Origin: Actinomycetes bacterium
GTDB taxonomy: Bacteria > Actinomycetota > Acidimicrobiia > Acidimicrobiales > RAAP-2
Direction: 5' to 3'
Length of the DNA stretch: 64,000 nucleotides
Assembly (NCBI GenBank): GCA_021779855.1
Contig: JAJXZW010000009.1
Span: 25,285-89,284, forward strand
The notes under the pieces are model-generated. The model made no database searches. It saw nothing but the letters and a program-made list of their open reading frames with translations, and had not been told where the DNA came from. The position numbers were made by a program, and so were the translations under genes. Shown in pieces: positions 1 through 7,635 of this stretch. Within the stretch, counting starts at the first letter, position 1, and every line of letters begins with the position of its first letter.

Positions 1-1989
1 CTGTGGCGCAGCGCCGAGACGGGATCGCTCGAGACCCTGTTCCCCCCGATCGCCGACTACGCCTTCCTCTCGGACTGCGAGTCGACCTGCCTCGTAGCCC
101 CCACGGGGGCGGTGGAGTGGCTGTGCCTGCCCCGGCCCCACGACCCCAGCGTCTTTGGGACGGTGCTGGACCGGGCGGCCGGGTCGTTCCGGCTCGCGCC
201 GGTCGACAGCGCCGTGCCGGCGCACCGCCAGTACGTGCCGGGCACGATGGTCCTGGCCACGACCTGGCAGACTCGGGGGGGCTGGCTGATGGTCCACGAC
301 TTCCTCGGCGTGGCCCCCTGGTACCGCGAGGGGGACCGCACCAATCACCACAAGCGCACGCCCGGGGACTTCGACGCCCTGCACTGCCTGGTGCGGGTGG
401 CGACGTGCCTGCACGGCAGCGTGGACGTCTCGCTCAACTGCGAGCCCTCCTTCGACTACGGCCGCGACGACGCGCGCTGGGAGTACACCGGCCCGTCCTA
501 CGACGTGGTGCGCACGACCAACGCCGAGACGCCTCGGCTCACGCTCACCGGGGACGTGCGCTTCGGCATCGAGGGCCGCGCCGTGCGGGCCCGGCGCCGG
601 CTCAACGAGGGCGAGTCGATCTTCACGGTCCTCAGCTGGTCCGACAGCCCCTACCCCACGACCCGCGAGGCGGTGGAGGAGTGCCGGACCGAGACCAGCC
701 GCTTCTGGCGCGACTGGATCGACGGCGGCCGGTTCCCCGACCACCCCTGGCGCGAGCTGCTCCAGCGCAGCTCGCTGACCCTGAAGGGCCTCACCTACGC
801 GCCCACCGGGGCCCTGCTCGCCGCACCGACGACCTCCCTGCCCGAGGTGATCGGCGGGGGGCGCAACTGGGACTACCGCTACACCTGGGTGCGCGACGCC
901 TCGTTCACCCTTCGCGCGATGCACGCCCTGGGCTTCGACTCCGAGGCCGACGACTTCCTCGCGTTCTTGGGCGACGTCCTCGAGCCCCACAGCGAGATCG
1001 GGCTCGCCGTGGCCCGGAACCGCCGACGGCTCAACGTGCTCTATCCCGTCGACGACGGCTCCCACCCGGCCGAGGGCGAGCTCGACCACCTCACCGGCTA
1101 CGGCGGCAGCCGGCCCGTGCGCGTGGGCAACGGGGCGGTCGACCAGCTCCAGCTCGACATCCTCGGGGCGCTCGTGGACACCGTCTTCGAGCACACCCGG
1201 TCGCGCGACTCGTTGAGCGAGCGGTCCTGGCGCATCGTCGTCCAGGCCGTCGAGGCCGTCCTCGAGTCGTGGAAGGAGCCCGACCGGGGCATCTGGGAGG
1301 TGCGCGGGGAGCCGCGCCACTTCACCTTCTCCAAGGTGATGTGCTGGGTGGCCTGCGACCGGGGGGCCCGGCTGGCCGCGCTGCGCGGCGAGCGCGAGCG
1401 GGCCGAGGCCTGGTGGGCCGCGGCCCAGGAGATCCACGCCGACGTGTGCGAGAAGGGCATGAGCGAGCGCGGCCACTTCGCCCAGTCCTACGGCAGCGAC
1501 GAGGTCGACGGCTCGCTGCTCCTCATCCCCATGATGGGGTTCCTGCCGGGCAGCGACCCGCGCGTGCGTCGCACGGTCTTCGCGATCGCGGACGAGCTGG
1601 GCGACGGGGCTTTCGTCAGGCGCTACGCCACCGACCGGACCGACGACGGGCTCGGGGGCGAGGACGAGGGCACGTTCACGGTGTGCTCCTTCTGGATGGT
1701 CTCGGCGCTCGTGGAGATCGGCGAGCTCGACCTGGCGCGGGCCCACTGCGAGAAGCTGATCGGCGCGGCGAGCCAGCTCGGCCTCTACGGCGAGGAGCTC
1801 GACCCGCTGACCCTGCGCCACCTGGGGAACTTCCCCCAGGCGCTGACCCACCTCTCGTTGATCAACGCCGTCTTGCACGTGATCGAGGCCGACCAGCGCG
1901 GCAACGACCCCCAGAACCTCGTCGCCGGCTCGCCGAGTTGGTGGCACGCCGCCGGCGGCGACGACCGCCCGAGCGCCCTGGGGGGCTGA
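1..1989 (+). CDS. Glycoside hydrolase family 15 protein (glucoamylase/trehalase-like), truncated at the left window edge
   Basis: Frame 1 is open from base 1 (LWRSAETGSLETLFPPIADYAFLSDCESTCLVAPTGAVEWLCLPRPHDPSVFG...); GH15-type motifs such as RNWDYRYTWVRDASFTLRAM. Confidence 0.9.
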   Translation: MWRSAETGSLETLFPPIADYAFLSDCESTCLVAPTGAVEWLCLPRPHDPSVFGTVLDRAAGSFRLAPVDSAVPAHRQYVPGTMVLATTWQTRGGWLMVHDFLGVAPWYREGDRTNHHKRTPGDFDALHCLVRVATCLHGSVDVSLNCEPSFDYGRDDARWEYTGPSYDVVRTTNAETPRLTLTGDVRFGIEGRAVRARRRLNEGESIFTVLSWSDSPYPTTREAVEECRTETSRFWRDWIDGGRFPDHPWRELLQRSSLTLKGLTYAPTGALLAAPTTSLPEVIGGGRNWDYRYTWVRDASFTLRAMHALGFDSEADDFLAFLGDVLEPHSEIGLAVARNRRRLNVLYPVDDGSHPAEGELDHLTGYGGSRPVRVGNGAVDQLQLDILGALVDTVFEHTRSRDSLSERSWRIVVQAVEAVLESWKEPDRGIWEVRGEPRHFTFSKVMCWVACDRGARLAALRGERERAEAWWAAAQEIHADVCEKGMSERGHFAQSYGSDEVDGSLLLIPMMGFLPGSDPRVRRTVFAIADELGDGAFVRRYATDRTDDGLGGEDEGTFTVCSFWMVSALVEIGELDLARAHCEKLIGAASQLGLYGEELDPLTLRHLGNFPQALTHLSLINAVLHVIEADQRGNDPQNLVAGSPSWWHAAGGDDRPSALGG

Positions 1990-2014
1990 TGGGCGGCGCG
2001 CGCGGAGGACGCCG

Positions 2015-3436
2015 GTGACGCCCCGCCCCGACGCGGTGGTCCCGCCGGCGCCCGAGCCCCGGGCGGACCTCGTGGTGGTGGCCAACCGCCTGCCGGTCCA
2101 GCCCGACGCCGAGGCCGGCGCGAACGGCTGGCGCCCGAGCCCGGGCGGCCTGGTCTCGGCGCTCACCTCGGTCCTGCAGCGTGGCAACGGCCTGTGGATC
2201 GGCTGGCCGGGGACCTCCCAGCAGCGTCGTGTGCCCGACCACTACGAGGGCATCCGCCTGCGGCCCGTGGCGATCTCGGCCGACGAGTACGAGACGTTCT
2301 ACCTGGGCTTCTCCAACGCGACGCTCTGGCCGCTCTACCACGACGCCATCCGCCCACCGGCCTTCCACCGCACGTGGTGGCAGAGCTACGTCAGGGTCAA
2401 CCGGCGCTACGCCGACGCCGTGGCGGAGGCCGCCGCGCCGGGGGCGACCGTGTGGGTCCACGACTACCAGCTCCAGCTGGTCCCGCGGATGGTCCGCGAG
2501 CGCCGGCCCGACGTGCGGGTGGGTTTCTTCATGCACATCCCGTTCCCACCGCTCGAGCTGTTCAACCAGCTCCCGTGGCGCCGCGAGATCGTCGAGGGGC
2601 TGCTCGGGGCCGACCTCGTGGGCTTCCAGACCCGTCAGTCGTCGGTCAACTTCTCGCGGGTGGCCCGCCGGCTCACCGCGGCCGACGGCACCGATGCGCT
2701 CGTGCACCACGAGGGCCGGTACGTGCGCACCGGGGCCTTCCCGATCACCGCCGACGTGGCGCGCTTCGCCGCGGCCGCCCAGGACCCCGCGGTGCGGGCC
2801 CGGGCGAAGGAGATCCGCCAGGACCTCGGCGACCCCGAGGTCATCCTGCTGGGGGTGGACCGGCTCGACTACACCAAGGGCATCCAGCAGCGCGTGAAGG
2901 CGCTCGCCGAGCTCTACGCCGACCACTCGCTCGACCCCGAGCGCCACGTCCTGGTCCAGATCGCGGTGCCCTCCCGCGAGAACGACGTGCACTACGAGCG
3001 CGAGCGCCACGAGCTCGAGCAGGTCGTCGGCCAGGTCAACGGCGACTACGGCCTCGTGGGTCGACCGGTCATCCACTACCTGCACCAGAACATGCCCTTC
3101 GACGAGCTGGTCGCGCTCTACCTCGCGGCTGACGTCATGCTCGTGACGCCGTTCCGCGACGGGATGAACCTGGTGGCGAAGGAGTACGTCACGTGCCGGA
3201 CCGACTTGACGGGCCGGCTCGTCCTCTCGGAGTTCGCCGGGGCGGCGACCGAGCTGCGCGGGGCCTTCATCGTGAACCCCCACGACCTCGAGGGCGTCAA
3301 AGAGGCGATCCGCTCGGCCGTGGGCGTCGGGCCCCGCGAGGCCCGCGAGCGGATGGCCCGGATGCGCCGTCAGACGATGCGCCGCGACGTCTACGACTGG
3401 GCGACGAACTTCCTCAACGCGCTCGAGTCGGCCTAG
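2015..3436 (+). CDS. otsA: Trehalose-6-phosphate synthase (GT20)
   Basis: Motifs VVANRLPV, WVHDYQLQLVPRMVRE, LLGVDRLDYTKGIQQR, TPFRDGMNLVAKEYV. Confidence 0.95.
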   Translation: MTPRPDAVVPPAPEPRADLVVVANRLPVQPDAEAGANGWRPSPGGLVSALTSVLQRGNGLWIGWPGTSQQRRVPDHYEGIRLRPVAISADEYETFYLGFSNATLWPLYHDAIRPPAFHRTWWQSYVRVNRRYADAVAEAAAPGATVWVHDYQLQLVPRMVRERRPDVRVGFFMHIPFPPLELFNQLPWRREIVEGLLGADLVGFQTRQSSVNFSRVARRLTAADGTDALVHHEGRYVRTGAFPITADVARFAAAAQDPAVRARAKEIRQDLGDPEVILLGVDRLDYTKGIQQRVKALAELYADHSLDPERHVLVQIAVPSRENDVHYERERHELEQVVGQVNGDYGLVGRPVIHYLHQNMPFDELVALYLAADVMLVTPFRDGMNLVAKEYVTCRTDLTGRLVLSEFAGAATELRGAFIVNPHDLEGVKEAIRSAVGVGPREARERMARMRRQTMRRDVYDWATNFLNALESA

Positions 3437-4203
3437 AGCTCGTCGATCAGGTCCTTCACGGAGTCGGCCACCCGGGTCGGCTGGTAGGGCGCCCCGACCA
3501 GGTCCTCGCGGGTGGCCACCCCTGAGAGCACCAGGATCGTCGGGATGCCCGCCTCGGTCCCGGCGCGTACGTCGGTGTCCATGCGGTCACCGACCAAGAC
3601 AGTCTCGGCCGAGTGGGCCCCGAGCAGGGCCAGCGCGTCGCGGATCATGACCGCGTTGGGCTTGCCCACGACGTAGGGGGCGACCCCGGTGGCGCGCTGG
3701 ATGAGCGCGGTGAGCGCGCCGCAGCCCGGCAGCGCCCCGTCGGGGGTCGTGCCGGTGGCCTCGGGGTTCGTCGAGACGAAGGCGCTCCCGGCGTCGATCA
3801 GCCGGACCGCCCGGGTGATGGCCTCGAAGTCGTAGGTCCAGGTCTCGCCCACCACCACGTAGTCGGGGTCGACGGGGTTGGCGGGGTAGCCGAGCTCGGC
3901 GAGGGCCTCGTGCATGGCCGGCTCCCCGATCACGTAGGCGCTGCCTCGGGGGCGCTGGTCGGCGACGAACCGGGCCGTCGCCAGCGCCGAGGTCCACAGC
4001 TGCTCGCGCTCGATCGCGACGCCGTGGCTGGTGAGCGCCTCGCAGATCTGGCGGGGGGTGAAGAGGGAGTTGTTCGTGAGGACGAGGAAGTCCCGACCCG
4101 TCGCGCGCAGCCGGGCGAGGAACTCGGCGGCGCCGTCGACCTGGTGGCCGTCGTTGATGAGGACCCCGTCCATGTCGCAGAGCCAGTGCGGGGCGAGGGT
4201 CAC
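3433..4203 (-). CDS. HAD-superfamily class IIA phosphatase (NagD-like)
   Basis: WLCDMDGVLINDG, LVLTNNS, VGKPNAVMI, VLVGDRMDTDVRAGTEAGI. Confidence 0.88.
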   Translation of the reverse strand: MTLAPHWLCDMDGVLINDGHQVDGAAEFLARLRATGRDFLVLTNNSLFTPRQICEALTSHGVAIEREQLWTSALATARFVADQRPRGSAYVIGEPAMHEALAELGYPANPVDPDYVVVGETWTYDFEAITRAVRLIDAGSAFVSTNPEATGTTPDGALPGCGALTALIQRATGVAPYVVGKPNAVMIRDALALLGAHSAETVLVGDRMDTDVRAGTEAGIPTILVLSGVATREDLVGAPYQPTRVADSVKDLIDEL

Positions 4204-4226
4204 GCCCCCAGTCTTCCACGGACGAG

Positions 4227-4269
4227 CCGCCGCCCCGACCCGGGCAAGGGTGCCGGGTCGGGGCGGCGG
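4227..4269 (-). terminator. GC-rich stem-loop 3' of the DUF5666-like gene (17-bp perfect stem, 9-nt loop, no U-tract)
   Basis: CCGCCGCCCCGACCCGG - gcaagggtg - CCGGGTCGGGGCGGCGG just after the minus-strand stop at 4283. Confidence 0.65.
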
Positions 4270-4282
4270 GGGAGGCGAGGGT

Positions 4283-5443
4283 CTAGCGCTGGTGCCCGCG
4301 GTGGTGGTCGCCCTGGCCGTTGCCCTGGCCGTTGCCCGAACCGTTGCCGAGGTTGCCGAGGCCGGGCCCGAGGAGGCCCCAGCCCTCGCCGCCGCCGACG
4401 ACGATCACCTGAGCGTCGATGGTCGAGGGGCTCGTCGCGTCGGGCAGCCCGGCCGCGACCACGTGCTCACCGACCGTGAAGGTCACCGCCGCCGTGGCGA
4501 GCTGGCCCATCTCGTAGACCTGGGTCGTCGGCTCGACGACGACGGTCGTCGTGGCGCCGTCGCTGGTCACGCTGAACGACCCGGTGCCCACCGCACTGAT
4601 GCTCCCGCGCACCCGCAGCGGGCGGATGTCGATCGAGGCCGCCGTGGTGGCGGACCCCGCCGCGGTCGTGATCGAGACGTGCTCACCGACCAGGAGGTCG
4701 GTCGAGGGCACGGTGGAGGGGCCCTCGGTGTAGGTCGTCGAGCTGGTCAGGCTGAGGGTCGTGCTCGCGCCGTGGTCGCCGCTGATCGTGACCGAGGTGC
4801 CCGGCGTGAGGGCCGTGACGACTCCCTCGATGCGCTCGGGACGCTGCTGCTCGGGGGCGCGCACGTCGATCGAGACGGCGTCGAGGATGGTCCCCGTCGA
4901 GTCGATCGTGCCCTGGGCGACGATCGACGCGCCCGGGGTGAGGGCCGCGAGCGTCGAGGCCTGGCCGCCGGAGGTGACGACCGTCGAGGCGCCGGCCTGC
5001 ACCGTGCGGGTGAAGCCCTCGGGGCCGATCACCAAGACGGTGGAGCCCGAGACCGAGAGCACGAGCCCGTGGATCTCAGCGAGGTCGATGTTGACCGACG
5101 TGGCCGTGGTGGGCGAGCCCGGGGCGGTCTGGACCTCGACGCGCTCACCCACGACGAGCAGTGCCGCGGCGGCCGTCTGGCCGTCGAGGGTGTAGGTCGT
5201 GGCCGGGCCGATCGTGTAGGTCGTCGTCACGCCGCCGGGGCTCTCCACGCTGAGCGACGTGGCGGTCATCGCCATCACGTAGCCCGCGGCGTGGTCGCCC
5301 CCGCCACCGTTGTCGTGACTGCGGCCGTGTCCGTGGCCGGAGTCCGCGCCCGCCACGCTGGCGACGCCGAGCCCGAGGCCGGCCGTCACCGCGAGTGCGG
5401 CCAGCGACCGGCCGAGTACTGCGGGGGTGGGGTGGGTCATCAC
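4283..5443 (-). CDS. Secreted protein with about four tandem DUF5666-like beta repeats and His/Gly/Asn-rich tails
   Basis: N-terminal signal-like segment; recurring units ending ..GERVEVQTAPGS.., ..LVGEHVSITTAAGS.., ..VGEHVVAAGLPD..; tail GNGSGNGQGNGQGDHHRGHQR. Confidence 0.75.
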   Translation of the reverse strand: MMTHPTPAVLGRSLAALAVTAGLGLGVASVAGADSGHGHGRSHDNGGGGDHAAGYVMAMTATSLSVESPGGVTTTYTIGPATTYTLDGQTAAAALLVVGERVEVQTAPGSPTTATSVNIDLAEIHGLVLSVSGSTVLVIGPEGFTRTVQAGASTVVTSGGQASTLAALTPGASIVAQGTIDSTGTILDAVSIDVRAPEQQRPERIEGVVTALTPGTSVTISGDHGASTTLSLTSSTTYTEGPSTVPSTDLLVGEHVSITTAAGSATTAASIDIRPLRVRGSISAVGTGSFSVTSDGATTTVVVEPTTQVYEMGQLATAAVTFTVGEHVVAAGLPDATSPSTIDAQVIVVGGGEGWGLLGPGLGNLGNGSGNGQGNGQGDHHRGHQR

Positions 5444-5465
5444 TCTCTCCTTGGTTCGTCCTGTC

Positions 5466-5492
5466 GGACCCCCCCACTATGTCCGGGGGTCC
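5466..5492. promoter_or_regulatory. Inverted repeat in the divergent DUF5666/pirin intergenic region
   Basis: GGACCCCC-N11-GGGGGTCC perfect dyad. Confidence 0.35.
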
Positions 5493-5570
5493 TCAGAAAG
5501 GGGTGTGAGTCGGCTGTGCGTTGGCTGACAAACCGGCCCGTAGTCTGGGATTTGTCCTAGAGGAGGTCTT

Positions 5571-6563
5571 ATGCCGGCACTCACCCCCGGGGACTGGACG
5601 GTCCTGACCCGCCTGGAGCCGGTGGCCGACCCGGCCGGGGAGCGCCCGGTCGCGACCGTGACGACGGCCCCGCGCGGGGTCGAGGGCGAGGGCTTCCCCG
5701 TCCGGCGGGCCTTCGCCGGGCTGGCGCTATCGGCCCTCGACCCCTTCGTGCACATGGACCAGATGGGCGAGGTCGACTACGCGCCCGGCGAGCCCAAGGG
5801 CACGCCCTGGCACCCGCACCGCGGCTTCGAGACCGTCACCTACATGATCGACGGCACCTTCCAGCACCAGGACTCCCACGGCGGCGGCGGGCTCATCACC
5901 AACGGTTCGACCCAGTGGATGACGGCCGGTCAGGGGATCCTGCACATCGAGACCCCGCCCGAGGACCTCGTCGAGTCGGGCGGGCTCTTCCACGGGATCC
6001 AGCTCTGGGTGAACCTGCCCGCGAGGGACAAGATGATCCCGCCCGCGTACCAGAGCCTCGAGGCCGAGGACGTCGCGCTCGTCGCCTCGCCCGACGCGAC
6101 CTCGCTCGTGCGCGTCGTCGCCGGTGCCGTCGGCAGCCACCGGGGGCCGGGCTCGACCCACACGCCCATGACGATGACCCACGTGACCCTGACCCCGGGC
6201 GCCGAGCTCGACCTGCCCTGGGACCCGGACTACAACGCGCTCGTCTACGTCCTGGCCGGCCGGGGCACGGTGGGCTCGGATCGCCGGCCCGTCACGACCG
6301 GCCAGCTCGTGAGCTTCGGTCGCGGCCGGTGGCTGCGCCTCGGGGCTGACGCCGCGGGCGGCCGCGGCGACCGGCTCGAGGCGCTGGTGCTCGGGGGTCG
6401 GCCCATCGGCGAGCCGGTCGAGCACTACGGGCCCTTCGTGATGAACACGCGCGCCGAGATCGCCCAGGCCCTGGAGGACTACCAACGGGGCCGGCTGGGG
6501 GTGATCCCGCCGGGGGCCCTCATGCCCCACGTCCCGCGCCCGGCGCGCGCGGGCGATGACTAG
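5571..6563 (+). CDS. Pirin family protein
   Basis: DPFVHMDQMGE..HPHRGFETVTYMIDG..HQDSHGGGGLI..STQWMTAGQGILHIE; RBS gaggagg upstream. Confidence 0.92.
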   Translation: MPALTPGDWTVLTRLEPVADPAGERPVATVTTAPRGVEGEGFPVRRAFAGLALSALDPFVHMDQMGEVDYAPGEPKGTPWHPHRGFETVTYMIDGTFQHQDSHGGGGLITNGSTQWMTAGQGILHIETPPEDLVESGGLFHGIQLWVNLPARDKMIPPAYQSLEAEDVALVASPDATSLVRVVAGAVGSHRGPGSTHTPMTMTHVTLTPGAELDLPWDPDYNALVYVLAGRGTVGSDRRPVTTGQLVSFGRGRWLRLGADAAGGRGDRLEALVLGGRPIGEPVEHYGPFVMNTRAEIAQALEDYQRGRLGVIPPGALMPHVPRPARAGDD

Positions 6564-6605
6564 CGTCCTGGTGGCGCGCCCTAGGTTGGTCCGCGGGAGG
6601 CGGCG

Positions 6606-6848
6606 ATGAACGACGGAACCATCTTCGAACAGATCGAGCGGCTCTCCGAGGAGGAGTTGGCCCTCGAAGAGTCCCACCCGGGCAAGCGCATGAGCGAGCC
6701 CGAGCGGGTGCGCCTGCGCGAGATCGAGGTCCAGCTCGACCGGTGCTACGACCTGTTGCGCCAGCGCCGCGCGCGCCGGGCGGCGGGGCTTGACCCGGAC
6801 GAGGCGACGGCGCGCAGCGAGACGACGGTCGAGGGCTATCTCCAGTAG
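6606..6848 (+). CDS. DUF2630 family protein
   Basis: 80 aa; MNDGTIFEQIERLSEEELALEE..QLDRCYDLLRQRRARR. Confidence 0.85.
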   Translation: MNDGTIFEQIERLSEEELALEESHPGKRMSEPERVRLREIEVQLDRCYDLLRQRRARRAAGLDPDEATARSETTVEGYLQ

Positions 6849-6867
6849 CGCTCGGTAGGGTGGGCCG

Positions 6868-7635
6868 GTGGACCTCGGGCTCGGCGGGCGCGGCTACCTG
6901 ATCACCGGCGGCACCGACGGGCTCGGGCTGGCTCTGGCGCGCGCCCTCCTCGGCGAGGGCGCGCGGGTCGCGGTGTGCGGGCGCGACGAGGGCCGCCTCG
7001 CGCGCGCCGGCGCGCTGCTCGGGGCGCAGGCCCTGTGCGTGCGCGCCGACGTGACCTCGCCCGCGCAGATGGATGGCTTCGTCGGGGCCGCGCGCGAGCA
7101 CCTGGGCCGGATCGACGGGCTCGTGAACAACGCCGGTCGCACGGCCGGGGGACCGGTCGCCGACTCGAGCGACGACGCCTGGCGCGAGGACCTCGAGCTC
7201 AAGGTGATCGCCGCGGTGCGCCTCGCGCGGCTGTGCCTGGACGACCTGGCGGCGACCGGCGGGTCGGTGCTGAACGTCCTCACGATCATGGCCCGCACGC
7301 CGCCCGCCGACTCCACGCCGACCGCGGCGAGCCGGGCGGCCGGGCTGGCCCTCACTAAGGCCCTCAGCCACGAGGTCGGCCCGCGCGGGGTCCGGGCCAA
7401 CGCCCTGCTCGTCGGGCTGGTCGAGTCGGGCCAGTGGGAGCGGCGCGCCGCCCTGGCCGGGCGGGCGACCGACGACCTCTACCGGGAGATGGCGGCGCGT
7501 CAGCCCATCGCCCTCGGGCGGGTCGGCCGGGCCGAGGAGTTCGCCGACGTCGCCGCCTTCCTCCTCTCGCCGCGCGCGAGCTACGTCACCGGCGTCGGGC
7601 TGGCCGTCGACGGGGGCCTCTCGTCGGCGATCTAG
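6868..7635 (+). CDS. Short-chain dehydrogenase/reductase
   Basis: GGTDGLGLALARALLGEGARVAVCGRD, VNNAGRTAGG, C-terminal VTGVGLAVDGGLSS. Confidence 0.85.
   Translation: MDLGLGGRGYLITGGTDGLGLALARALLGEGARVAVCGRDEGRLARAGALLGAQALCVRADVTSPAQMDGFVGAAREHLGRIDGLVNNAGRTAGGPVADSSDDAWREDLELKVIAAVRLARLCLDDLAATGGSVLNVLTIMARTPPADSTPTAASRAAGLALTKALSHEVGPRGVRANALLVGLVESGQWERRAALAGRATDDLYREMAARQPIALGRVGRAEEFADVAAFLLSPRASYVTGVGLAVDGGLSSAI

Noticed and set aside
3-2018. 671-aa plus-strand ORF overlapping GH15
   Set aside because: Arg/Pro-rich alternate frame of the GH15 gene; frame 1 carries the conserved protein.
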